Shown here: one piece after another, positions 34,212 to 41,588 of the stretch | Numbering within the stretch: position 1 is the stretch's first letter | Layout of the letters: every line of letters begins with the position of its first letter | From: an uncultured Bacteroidales bacterium | Lineage (GTDB): Bacteria; Bacteroidota; Bacteroidia; Bacteroidales; Paludibacteraceae | DNA: 42,120 nt | Reading direction: 5' to 3' | Assembly: GCA_903830915.1 (NCBI GenBank) | Contig: CAIKVR010000023.1 | Span: forward strand, 1 to 42,120 | The notes under the pieces: model-generated | Seen by the model: only the letters and a program-made list of their open reading frames with translations | Databases searched by the model: none | Told to the model about the DNA's origin: nothing | Translations under genes and position numbers: made by a program

Positions 34212-35414
34212 ATGAAACATATTCTTTTTATTTCATTCATTTTATTGAGTTCCCTTGTTACAAAAGCTCAACAACTGTCATTCAGTGACTCATCTATTAT
34301 AAGTTTGATAACCTGTTCGCCCGGTCAGGAAGTATACGAAAAATTTGGACATACTGCTATCCGAATAAAAGACCCTCAAAGAGGAACCGATGTTGTTTTT
34401 AATTACGGTATATTTAATTTTGACACCCCTGATTTTTATTATAAATTCATAAAAGGAGAAACAGATTATGAGTTAGGTGTTTATGATACCGGCAATTTTT
34501 TGGCTACTTATGCACAACGAAATTCGCTGGTATGGGAGCAAATAATTAATATGTCTACTTCCGAAAAAAGTGCTCTTGTTAAAAACATGTTGAAAAACTA
34601 TGAGCCGGAAAACAGACTTTACAGGTATAATTTTGTTTTTGATAATTGTGCTACACGACCCAGGGATAAAATTTTAGCTACTCTGCATGGGTATGTAAAA
34701 TTCGAGGAGGACAAAGAAGCAAAAACCTATCGCCAGTGGATTGGAATCTATGTTGGGAATGACACATGGTTGAAGTTTGGTATTGACTTAATTTTCGGAA
34801 AAGATGCAGACAAGCCAACTACCTTTACTGAAAGTATGTTTTTGCCAGAAGTACTTATGACAGGATTTCAAACAGCAGAAATTCATGACTCAAATAATGA
34901 AACCAGAAAACTTATTTCTGACAAAACGATATTGATAAATAAAACCTCCGAACCAGTTATAAAGCCTCAACTCGAAGTTAAGCCTTTCGTTTTTTCATTA
35001 ATTCTACTTATTATCGGGTTGATAATCTCGATTTGGGATTATTCCAGGAAGAATTACAGTAAATTGTTCGATTCAGTGATATTGATTGTATCAGGTTTAG
35101 CCGGGATATTAATAACCTATATGATGTTTTTCTCCATTCATCCATTAGTAAGAAATAATTTAAATATTTTGTGGCTAAATCCATTAAATATAATTTTAGG
35201 AATAATAATTTGGTTCCCTAAATTACGTACTCCGGTTTTCTTTTATGGTATTTTTAATATTACTTTGCTTATCGGAGCATTATTTTCATTTGCCTTGTCA
35301 AATCAGATATTTAATCTGGCAGCTTTTCCAATCATTGTTTTGTTGATAGTCCGTTCAACCAGTTGGTTCATGTATTTAAAGAAGAGAATGTATAAACGCA
35401 GATCTGTCATCTGA
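34212..35414 (+). CDS. DUF4105 / Lnb-type lipoprotein N-acyltransferase-like membrane protein
   Basis: Signal peptide (1-20), then a periplasmic DUF4105 domain with Cys35 (ITCSPGQE), His47 (KFGHTAIRI), NYGIFNFD and Cys146 (FDNCATRPRD), then a C-terminal set of about five transmembrane helices (about 255-385). DUF4105 has been linked to Lnb, the lipoprotein N-acyltransferase of Bacteroides, and the His/Cys pair fits a thiol acyltransferase mechanism. 400 residues is full length. Whether this copy is Lnb itself or a paralogue cannot be settled. kdsB follows after 23 nt. Confidence 0.82.
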   Translation: MKHILFISFILLSSLVTKAQQLSFSDSSIISLITCSPGQEVYEKFGHTAIRIKDPQRGTDVVFNYGIFNFDTPDFYYKFIKGETDYELGVYDTGNFLATYAQRNSLVWEQIINMSTSEKSALVKNMLKNYEPENRLYRYNFVFDNCATRPRDKILATLHGYVKFEEDKEAKTYRQWIGIYVGNDTWLKFGIDLIFGKDADKPTTFTESMFLPEVLMTGFQTAEIHDSNNETRKLISDKTILINKTSEPVIKPQLEVKPFVFSLILLIIGLIISIWDYSRKNYSKLFDSVILIVSGLAGILITYMMFFSIHPLVRNNLNILWLNPLNIILGIIIWFPKLRTPVFFYGIFNITLLIGALFSFALSNQIFNLAAFPIIVLLIVRSTSWFMYLKKRMYKRRSVI

Positions 35415-35437
35415 CCACTCAATCTGAAATAATTATC

Positions 35438-36211
35438 ATGACTAATAAATCATTAGAAAAACTGCCATTAAGGTTTGTTGTTATAATTCCCGCCCGCTAT
35501 GCTTCAACCCGTTTCCCAGGAAAACCGCTTGTTGACATTGGGGGAAAAACAATGATACATCGGGTATATGAACAGGTTTCCAAATCGGTAACTGATGTGT
35601 ATGTGGCAACTGACGACCAACGTATTTTTGATGCAGTAAAAGCGTTTGGAGGAAATGCAATAATGACTTCCGAACAGCACAAAAGTGGAACTGACCGATG
35701 CTATGAAGCTTTTACTCATATCGAGGAATATTTTGATGTGATAATCAATGTTCAGGGCGATGAGCCATTTATTCAGCCGGAGCAAATCATTGAATTGCAA
35801 AAATGTTTTGATGATGAATCAACTCAGATTGCCACACTAGCAAAGAAAATAACCGAAAAAGAGGATTGGGGAGCCCTGAATAATCCAAACAGTCCGAAAC
35901 TGGTGGTAAATAAGAATAATCATGCTCTTTATTTCAGCCGATCAGTAATTCCTTTTAAAAGAGGAACTGAACCTGAGAACTGGATTTCATCACATCCGTA
36001 CCTTAAACATATCGGCATTTACGCCTATCGTGCAGAGGTACTGGGTGAAATTACTAAACTGGAACAATCACCGCTTGAACTTGCTGAATCGCTTGAACAA
36101 CTGCGCTGGTTGGAAAATGGGTACAAAATAAAAGTTGGCTTTACCGATGTAGAATCTATTGGTATCGATACTCCGGAAGATTTGGAGAAAGCAGTCCTAC
36201 TATTGACATGA
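35438..36211 (+). CDS. kdsB: 3-deoxy-manno-octulosonate cytidylyltransferase
   Basis: Activates Kdo as CMP-Kdo for transfer to lipid A. Motifs: IPARYASTRFPGKPL, VYVATDDQRI, NVQGDEPFIQPEQI, HIGIYAYR and the end GIDTPEDLEKA. 257 residues is normal. Cotranscribed with the DUF4105 gene and ended by a strong terminator. Together with lpxB and the PagL-like gene it shows the cell makes lipopolysaccharide or lipo-oligosaccharide. Confidence 0.96.
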   Translation: MTNKSLEKLPLRFVVIIPARYASTRFPGKPLVDIGGKTMIHRVYEQVSKSVTDVYVATDDQRIFDAVKAFGGNAIMTSEQHKSGTDRCYEAFTHIEEYFDVIINVQGDEPFIQPEQIIELQKCFDDESTQIATLAKKITEKEDWGALNNPNSPKLVVNKNNHALYFSRSVIPFKRGTEPENWISSHPYLKHIGIYAYRAEVLGEITKLEQSPLELAESLEQLRWLENGYKIKVGFTDVESIGIDTPEDLEKAVLLLT

Positions 36212-36233
36212 ACCCATTACAAAAAACTTATCA

Positions 36234-36270
36234 ACAAGCGGAAATATTTAATATTTCCGCTTGTGTTTTT
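36234..36270 (+). terminator. Terminator of kdsB
   Basis: A perfect 15-bp inverted repeat ACAAGCGGAAATATT / AATATTTCCGCTTGT (36234-36248, 36250-36264) followed by GTTTTT, 22 nt after the stop. Confidence 0.92.
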
Positions 36271-36299
36271 AACGGGTAAATTCTGTTACTTTGTCCGTT

Positions 36300-37562
36300 A
36301 TGAAAGCAGAAATTCTCGACAAACTCAAAACACTGGCTGAATCGGCAAAGTACGATGTTTCGTGCGCATCCAGCGGTACTACCCGTAAAAGTATTCCGGG
36401 TGGAATTGGCAACACTGCCGGTTGGGGAATCTGTCATAGTTTCACAGAAGACGGACGCTGTGTGTCGCTGCTCAAAATAATGCTTACAAACTATTGCATT
36501 TATGATTGTGCGTATTGCATTAACCGCCGAAGCAACGACCTGAAACGAGCCACTTTTGCCGTGGAAGAATTAGTGGAACTGACCATCGAATTTTATCGAC
36601 GTAATTATATCGAAGGATTGTTTCTGAGTTCGGGAGTTATCAATACACCCGACTATACTATGGAACGCATGGTTAGGGTAATTAAAGAACTTCGCACTAT
36701 TCATAGGTTCAACGGTTATATTCACATGAAGAGTATTCCCGGGGCAAGTCAGCAATTGGTACATGAAGCTGGTCTATATGCCGACCGACTGAGCGTAAAC
36801 ATTGAAATTCCAACTGAGCAAAACCTGAAAATGCTCGCACCCGAAAAAGATCACGAAAGTGTGTACAAACCAATGCTCTATATTCAGCAGGGTGTGTTGG
36901 AAAGCGCTGAAGAGCGTGCCAAACATCGCTCAGCTCCACGTTTTGCCCCTGCAGGACAAAGCACACAAATGATAATAGGTGCAACTGACGAAACCGACAA
37001 ACAAATTCTGTTTACATCGGCAGCATTGTACAATCGACCCAGCATGAAGCGGGTATATTATTCCGGTTATATTCCTGTTAATTCGTACGATAGCCGCCTG
37101 CCTTCACTAAAACAAGCTCCATTAGTACGCGAAAACCGTCTGTATCAGGCCGATTGGCTGTTGCGATTTTACGAGTTTAAAGTTGACGAGATTGTTGATG
37201 ATAAAAATCCCGATTTGGATTTGGAAATTGACCCGAAACTGGCATGGGCTTTACGAAATCCTCATCATTTCCCGGTGGACATAAATAAAGCTGAGTATAG
37301 TATGATTCTGCGTGTACCGGGCATTGGTGTAAAATCAGCAAAACTGATTGTTATGTCTCGTAGATACAACAAATTAAAGTCGGCAGATTTAAAGAAAATG
37401 GGCATTGTTCTGAAAAAAGCACAATACTTTATTACCTGCAACGAACTTGCAGTTCAGAACGTAAGCGATTCGTCGCCAGAATATGTGCGTCGAGTACTTA
37501 CAGAAAAGAAACTTCTCAAAGGAAAAGAAAACCCAAATCAGCTGTCGCTTTCGTTTGATTGA
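36300..37562 (+). CDS. Radical SAM putative DNA modification/repair protein (TIGR03916-like)
   Basis: Radical SAM enzyme with the CxxxCxxC motif at Cys66, Cys70 and Cys73 (CIYDCAYC) and a C-terminal helix-hairpin-helix (ILRVPGIGVKSAKLIVMSRR) that would bind DNA. In the families known as TIGR03916 (this one) and TIGR03915 the genes occur side by side and are annotated as putative DNA repair; I assign by memory of that pairing. ATG 36300 is taken; a TTG at 36291 adds three residues. The partner starts 101 nt downstream across an inverted repeat. The reaction is unknown. Confidence 0.88.
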   Translation: MKAEILDKLKTLAESAKYDVSCASSGTTRKSIPGGIGNTAGWGICHSFTEDGRCVSLLKIMLTNYCIYDCAYCINRRSNDLKRATFAVEELVELTIEFYRRNYIEGLFLSSGVINTPDYTMERMVRVIKELRTIHRFNGYIHMKSIPGASQQLVHEAGLYADRLSVNIEIPTEQNLKMLAPEKDHESVYKPMLYIQQGVLESAEERAKHRSAPRFAPAGQSTQMIIGATDETDKQILFTSAALYNRPSMKRVYYSGYIPVNSYDSRLPSLKQAPLVRENRLYQADWLLRFYEFKVDEIVDDKNPDLDLEIDPKLAWALRNPHHFPVDINKAEYSMILRVPGIGVKSAKLIVMSRRYNKLKSADLKKMGIVLKKAQYFITCNELAVQNVSDSSPEYVRRVLTEKKLLKGKENPNQLSLSFD

Positions 37563-37563
37563 A

Positions 37564-37657
37564 ATAACCCCTAACCCCTAAAGGGGAATTAGGTTAGTTC
37601 CGACTTATTTTAAATTTAGAAAAACACTCTTGTTCCCCTTTAGGGGTCAGGGGTTAT
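37564..37657. repeat. C-rich inverted repeat pair between the radical SAM gene and its partner
   Basis: ATAACCCCTAACCCCTAAAG... (37564-37588) and its reverse complement (37633-37657) match in 24 of 25 positions, with 44 nt between. Each arm holds a small palindrome, CCCCTAAAGGGG. It ends 6 nt before the next ATG and resembles the pair at 2671-2802 in composition and layout. Confidence 0.9.
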
Positions 37658-37663
37658 ATTTTT

Positions 37664-38425
37664 ATGACAATATTCCACTACGATAAAACATTTGAAGGTC
37701 TGCTTACAGCAGTATTCGATGCCTATAACCGAAAGACTTTCCCTGACAGACTGTTGGCGATAGATGAACCTAATCCATTATTTGTGGCTGAAATGTTTAT
37801 TGTTGTTACTGACGAAGATAAATCAAAGCGTGTATGGAAAGGACTGGAGAAAAAACTGGCACACAATACCTGCAATATGATTACGTATGCCTGGCTATCA
37901 GAATTACAGGGTAGCGATGAACTGATTTTCCGTTATATTCAAAAAACGTTCGACAACAAGCAATCGATTGAAACAAATTTTGCCGACGACGATGTACTGC
38001 AATTGAAAAAACTGGCTCAGAAAGTGAATCACGAAAGACATCGCTTAATTGAACTGGTACGCTTCCAAAAGGCAGCCGACGATATTTTCTTTGCGCCTGT
38101 ATCGCCCGACCACAACAGCTTGCCACTTACACTGGATCATTTTACCGACCGATTTGCTGACCAAAAATGGGTGATTTACGATACCCGACGCAACTACGGC
38201 TTTTATTACGACCTCAAAACGGTTACCGAAATGACACTCGACAACACTGACCTTTTCCCTAAAGGCAAACTGGACGAAAACCTAATGGCAGAAGACGAGA
38301 AACTCTATCAGGAATTATGGAAAGGTTACTTCAAAGCCATGACCATAAAAGAACGTATAAACCTGAAACTGCAACGCCAACACCTGCCAAAACGCTATTG
38401 GAAGTATCTGACTGAGAAACAATAA
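37664..38425 (+). CDS. TIGR03915 family putative DNA repair protein (DUF4130)
   Basis: 253-residue soluble protein. The N-terminus FHYDKTFEGLLTAVFDAYNR, the region DDVLQLKKLAQKVNHERHRL followed by ELVRFQKAADDIFFAPVSPD, and the C-terminal YDTRRNYGFYYDL block are those of the TIGR03915/DUF4130 family, which pairs with the radical SAM protein encoded just upstream. Both are probably made together and act on DNA. The C-rich repeat pair sits between them and may affect coupling. No catalytic residue set can be assigned from the sequence. Confidence 0.87.
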   Translation: MTIFHYDKTFEGLLTAVFDAYNRKTFPDRLLAIDEPNPLFVAEMFIVVTDEDKSKRVWKGLEKKLAHNTCNMITYAWLSELQGSDELIFRYIQKTFDNKQSIETNFADDDVLQLKKLAQKVNHERHRLIELVRFQKAADDIFFAPVSPDHNSLPLTLDHFTDRFADQKWVIYDTRRNYGFYYDLKTVTEMTLDNTDLFPKGKLDENLMAEDEKLYQELWKGYFKAMTIKERINLKLQRQHLPKRYWKYLTEKQ

Positions 38426-38495
38426 AGAAAATAAAGATTGGAAACTTTTTTTTAAGAATAAATCCATTTAATCTCAAATATTCAAATCTATTTTA

Positions 38496-38503
38496 TAATT
38501 TTG
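38496..38503 (+). promoter_or_regulatory. -7 box upstream of hairpin repeat copy 1
   Basis: TAATTTTG followed by CAACTTATT. A nearly identical context (TATATTTG then CAACTCATATT) precedes repeat copy 3, so box and repeat seem to have been duplicated together. Confidence 0.5.
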
Positions 38504-38524
38504 CAACTTATTAAAACAAACACC

Positions 38525-38579
38525 CCGCTGTAGCGACAGCGGCATTACATATTATCAAAAGCGTTAGCTTTTATTCCTA
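38525..38579 (+). repeat. Hairpin repeat, copy 1
   Basis: Stem CCGCTGT/ACAGCGG with tetraloop AGCG (38525-38542), then CATTACATATTATC and a near-palindrome AAAAGCGTTAGCTTTT, ending in TATTCCTA. Similarity with copy 3 continues to about 38605 (TTGAAACCTAGACAAT against TTGAAATCTGGACAAT). Confidence 0.85.
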
Positions 38580-38634
38580 CTATTGAAACCTAGACAATCC
38601 ACAAAAAACTACATATTATTTTAAAAATTATTTT

Positions 38635-38642
38635 TATTTTTG
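38635..38642 (+). promoter_or_regulatory. -7 box for the 38671 gene
   Basis: TATTTTTG, matching TAnnTTTG, 28 nt before the ATG. Confidence 0.55.
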
Positions 38643-38670
38643 TAAGTGCATATATCAAAATCTAATCAGA

Positions 38671-38946
38671 ATGAATTTACCCAGATATGAGTTAAAAGCA
38701 GAGAAATCATTAGTTATATTTGAATTTATTAGTGACGGTATTAAGGGTAAAATTCCAAAGATTATTAAATTTGACGAAACAAGTTTAAATATTATGAGTA
38801 CAACAATAAAAAAACTAAATACAAGCAAAATACCTATCATTAGGATAGATAATAAATTAGAATTACTCAAAAACAAACCAATTTTTCAGCAGAAACTTAA
38901 TATGGCAAACGAAACACTACGGGCTGTAGGACTGCCTAAGCATTAA
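38671..38946 (+). CDS. Hypothetical small protein between hairpin repeats
   Basis: 91 residues, soluble and basic, not recognised with confidence. The start (MNLPRYELKAEKSLVIFEFI then SDGIKGKIPKIIKF) recalls the N-terminus of DUF6934 proteins, often seen near mobile or defence genes, but the rest (IPIIRIDNKLELLKNKPIFQ) does not match what I know of that family, and the protein is only about half its length. It may be a truncated member. The gene is very AT-rich, has its own -7 box, and is flanked by repeat copies 1 and 2, like a small cassette. Confidence 0.6.
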   Translation: MNLPRYELKAEKSLVIFEFISDGIKGKIPKIIKFDETSLNIMSTTIKKLNTSKIPIIRIDNKLELLKNKPIFQQKLNMANETLRAVGLPKH

Positions 38947-38963
38947 GCTCTCTCATTTTTCCC

Positions 38964-39020
38964 CCGCTGTAGCGACAGCGGCAATCCATATTATCAAAAG
39001 CCTTAGCTTTTATTTAAACT
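38964..39020 (+). repeat. Hairpin repeat, copy 2
   Basis: The same stem and AGCG loop as copy 1 (38964-38981), then CAATCCATATTATC and AAAAGCCTTAGCTTTT. It also shares AAAAAAACTACAT downstream with copy 1. No -7 box precedes it; it begins 18 nt after the stop of the 38671 gene. Confidence 0.85.
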
Positions 39021-39107
39021 TAAAACTCAAAAAAAACTACATTTTTAGACCAATAAACAAAAAAATAATATTTTTAATTTTATCGTTCAAATGTGAATAA
39101 CTATTCA

Positions 39108-39115
39108 TATATTTG
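39108..39115 (+). promoter_or_regulatory. -7 box of the structured RNA / lipoprotein transcript
   Basis: TATATTTG, matching TAnnTTTG, placing transcript start near 39122, just ahead of repeat copy 3. Confidence 0.6.
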
Positions 39116-39136
39116 CAACTCATATTATTACCTCGT

Positions 39137-39192
39137 CAATTGTAGCGACAATTGCATTACATATTAAACAAAGCGTTTTTAAATATTATCCT
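39137..39192 (+). repeat. Hairpin repeat, copy 3, with compensatory stem changes
   Basis: Stem CAATTGT/ACAATTG around the same AGCG loop (39137-39154), then CATTACATATTA as in copy 1. Three stem pairs differ from copies 1 and 2 and all three stay paired. It lies at the 5' end of the structured segment that follows. Confidence 0.8.
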
Positions 39193-39351
39193 GACTTGAA
39201 ATCTGGACAATTTCAAAAGTAACTTGGATGATAGCAACTAACGCTCCACGACTATAACAATATAGGCGTGGGGCTGTTGCTTTATCATTAGTTACAGGGT
39301 CGTCCAGAACCTCAAGTCAGTGATAAAGCAAACAGTTCCCACGCTTTTTTT
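39193..39351 (+). ncRNA. Candidate structured RNA or attenuator with mutually exclusive stems
   Basis: Fold 1 is a long interrupted hairpin, 39193-39318. From outside in it pairs GACTTGA/TCAAGTC, TCTGGAC/GTCCAGA, GTAACT/AGTTAC, ATGATA/TATCAT, GCAAC/GTTGC, CCACG/CGTGG and CTATA/TATAG. Fold 2 pairs the same middle strand (39266-39288) with 39320-39344: GCGTGGG/CCCACGC, CTG/CAG and an 11-bp TTGCTTTATCA/TGATAAAGCAA, followed at once by seven T. So one strand chooses between an antiterminator-like stem and a terminator. It could regulate the lipoprotein genes starting at 39430, or be a stand-alone RNA (a 6S-like RNA is an alternative). No Rfam family is recognised by eye. Confidence 0.6.
39266..39351 (+). 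terminator. Terminator formed by the distal strand of the structured segment
   Basis: About 21 bp between 39266-39288 and 39320-39344, with two small internal loops, then TTTTTTT at 39345-39351. It is exclusive with the upstream pairing described for the structured RNA. Confidence 0.65.
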
Positions 39352-39429
39352 ATGCCCGAAAATGAACAAAAACTATATATGGAGTTACCCGAAAATCCAA
39401 AAACAGAGTAGGAAATTAACTGTAAAAAA

Positions 39430-40251
39430 ATGAAAAAACAAATCAAAAACATCAGCTTGATAGCATTATTATTTGCTATGACTTCATTAATTATCTCTTG
39501 TCAAAGTAAAACAGATAAGTTTCTTGACAAATATGAATCTATCACCAAAACTTTAGAAGAGAAAGTGAAAAAAGGTGACAAAATAAGTTCTATTTCAGAT
39601 TTGACAGATATGTTTGCTGATTTGGCAGAATTTAGTGACGAAAAGGAAATGAAAGCAATGGAAGAGAATTTGAATGGAGCACAAAAGTCAAGACTTCTAA
39701 AGATTTCCGCAAGATATGCTGATGCAATGTTGAAACTACAAGGGTTAGATACCTCTAAAATGATGAAAGATATTCAAAATGTGTCATCAAAAGCTATGGA
39801 GAAAGTAGAAGATATAAACAATCCTCAAATTGAAAACAACAATAAAAAAGTGGTAGGTTCAGGTAAAGACCAAGAACTATCTGAGTATGATAAAGAAATA
39901 TTGGGTACTTGGTCAGGCACTTTAAGTGGCAGCAACTTAGCAACTAAAAAATTGATAATTGTTTTTACAAAATCCTCGTTCAATCAACAAAAGAACTTTG
40001 GAAATGTAGAAGGATACAGCACTGTTAATAATACAAATAAAACAGCTTTTGTTGGTACTTTTTTCTGTGATGCTGATACACCAGTATTAGAATTAAACGA
40101 GCCGAAAACAAGTGGCACTAATGGAACTTTTAAAATAAGCAGTTTAAGTTGTGAGGGTGAAGAATCTGTAAACAGAGATAAAATTTGTGGAACTTGGATT
40201 TCCTATAATGGTCAATTACAAAGGGAAGTTAGATTAAAAAGAATGAAATAA
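39430..40251 (+). CDS. Predicted lipoprotein of unknown function
   Basis: 273 residues. Type II signal peptide with lipobox LIISCQSK, lipidated Cys near residue 24. Residues 25-130 are charged and helical (YESITKTLEEKVKKGDKISS and neighbours). A low-complexity Asn/Lys linker (about 135-155) leads to a beta-rich domain (about 160-270) opening with EILGTWSGTL and closing with KICGTWISYNGQLQREVRLK, a shape seen in lipocalin-like or copper-resistance-like small barrels. Not recognised as a named family. First gene of a four-gene secreted cluster, 78 nt after the structured segment. Confidence 0.75.
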   Translation: MKKQIKNISLIALLFAMTSLIISCQSKTDKFLDKYESITKTLEEKVKKGDKISSISDLTDMFADLAEFSDEKEMKAMEENLNGAQKSRLLKISARYADAMLKLQGLDTSKMMKDIQNVSSKAMEKVEDINNPQIENNNKKVVGSGKDQELSEYDKEILGTWSGTLSGSNLATKKLIIVFTKSSFNQQKNFGNVEGYSTVNNTNKTAFVGTFFCDADTPVLELNEPKTSGTNGTFKISSLSCEGEESVNRDKICGTWISYNGQLQREVRLKRMK

Positions 40252-40316
40252 ATGTTTCTTAGACTATTTATAATGCCTTAAAAAAATAAACTATTAATTT
40301 TTAAAATAAATTTATT

Positions 40317-40919
40317 ATGAAAAGAACAATGTTATTTTTCGAAGCAGTTTTATTTACTGCATTTATTCTTACAGGTTGTGCTGCAAAAAACACAAATGAT
40401 AAGGATAATTCTATTAAGTCTCTACAAAAGACAGATTCTGTTGTGGTAAAAAAAACAGATAATAAAGTCACTTGTACAGAATGTGAAAAAACAAAAGATG
40501 GTGAGACATATACCATCAAAGAATGTAAATTCAGGGATTACAAATCAGTTAAAAATACATTTATTAATTCTACAAATGGTCATGAGTACTATGAATACAA
40601 ACTTACTAAACTCGTTGGCAATAAGGAGATACCCATTAAAAATATTGAATTATTTAACGATAAAAGGAATGAATTACTTTCAATAATTAATGAACGTATG
40701 CGTGCGGTAATTAATATACATTATGGTGAAGAAGGGGTCTCTGATTGTTTGCCCAATGATGATCCTAATAGAAAATTTACTTTTGATCAAATAAATATCA
40801 CTTTTCAAGAAGGCAAGTTTCTGTTTAATGTTTCACTTGGATTACCGGATGCTTGTGCAGCATTCGATCAAAATGATGTTGAAATCTCCATTAAAGATAT
40901 TGAGAAATACCTAAAGTAA
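40317..40919 (+). CDS. Predicted lipoprotein of unknown function
   Basis: 200 residues. Signal peptide with lipobox ILTGCAAK, Cys at about residue 21. A Lys/Asp/Ser-rich linker (to about 55) is followed by a short cysteine pair (VTCTECEK) and a mixed alpha/beta domain with LSIINERMRAVINIHYGEEG and FTFDQINITFQEGKFLFNVS. Four cysteines lie outside the lipobox (TCTEC, KEC, DC, AC regions), suggesting periplasmic disulfides. Not recognised. 65 nt after the first lipoprotein gene, same strand. Confidence 0.72.
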   Translation: MKRTMLFFEAVLFTAFILTGCAAKNTNDKDNSIKSLQKTDSVVVKKTDNKVTCTECEKTKDGETYTIKECKFRDYKSVKNTFINSTNGHEYYEYKLTKLVGNKEIPIKNIELFNDKRNELLSIINERMRAVINIHYGEEGVSDCLPNDDPNRKFTFDQINITFQEGKFLFNVSLGLPDACAAFDQNDVEISIKDIEKYLK

Positions 40920-40949
40920 TCAGATACTCATAATATTTAAAATTAAGCT

Positions 40950-41531
40950 ATGAAAAAAGCAGTTATAGCATTGTTTTTATTCACATTAACGAATTTTTGT
41001 ATTGCTCAAACAGGTCAGAGCAAACAAATAGAAGTTCTAGTAAATAATATTTTTGTGAGATCAAATGGATTAACATCCATGATAGTATTTAATTTTCAAT
41101 ATGAGAATAAATATACTATGAGAGTTATAGCAATCCCTCAAACAGAAATTGTCAATGTTAGTGGAACTTATATTTTGTCAAATTCAGGAACAGATAAGGC
41201 AAATTTAATTTTAAATCCAAAATACATTAATAAATCTTCTGCTTATAATCGGTTTCAGGATTTTAAAATAGATAAGTTTATATATAATAATCTACAATTT
41301 GATCTTCGGAAATTCCTTGAATCAGATGTACAAAAATACATTTCAGAAAATCCATTACTTGCTCAGGCCTCAAACGATGAGAATAAAAATCCATTTTACA
41401 TTTTGCAAGGTAATGTGAACTTTTATTCAAGAAAGTTAGATTCAAAATCAGAACGAGAGGCCAAAATGAAACAACAAGAAGAAAAAGAAAAGAAAAAAGC
41501 TGACTTAGAAGAAAAACTAAAAGGTTTGTAA
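40950..41531 (+). CDS. Predicted exported protein of unknown function
   Basis: 193 residues with a signal peptidase I type leader (MKKAVIALFLFTLTNFCIAQ) and no lipobox after it. The middle (NNIFVRSNGLTSMIVFNFQY, PQTEIVNVSGTYILSNSGTD) looks beta-rich. The C-terminal 35 residues are a highly charged Glu/Lys helix (EREAKMKQQEEKEKKKADLE), probably a coiled coil. Not recognised. 30 nt after the preceding lipoprotein gene, so very likely cotranscribed. Confidence 0.7.
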   Translation: MKKAVIALFLFTLTNFCIAQTGQSKQIEVLVNNIFVRSNGLTSMIVFNFQYENKYTMRVIAIPQTEIVNVSGTYILSNSGTDKANLILNPKYINKSSAYNRFQDFKIDKFIYNNLQFDLRKFLESDVQKYISENPLLAQASNDENKNPFYILQGNVNFYSRKLDSKSEREAKMKQQEEKEKKKADLEEKLKGL

Positions 41532-41588
41532 TTTGAACTTAAATTTGATTTGAATATACCTCTAATAATCACATATAAAGTTATAATC

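Noticed and set aside
38496-39192. Repeat units flanking a small gene as integron attC sites or a CRISPR array
   Set aside because: No consensus RYYYAAC/GTTRRRY core pair with L boxes was found on either strand and no integrase is present. The three units are unevenly spaced and diverged, unlike CRISPR repeats, and there are no cas genes.
39193-39351. Retron msr/msd RNA
   Set aside because: The long hairpin resembles an msd, but no reverse transcriptase gene lies in the window, and the distal strand plus T run is better explained as a terminator.
39352-39411. 19-codon frame (MPENEQKLYM...) right after the T run
   Set aside because: Possible leader peptide, but it has no visible ribosome site of its own and starts at the edge of the T run; kept only as a note for whoever tests the attenuator.
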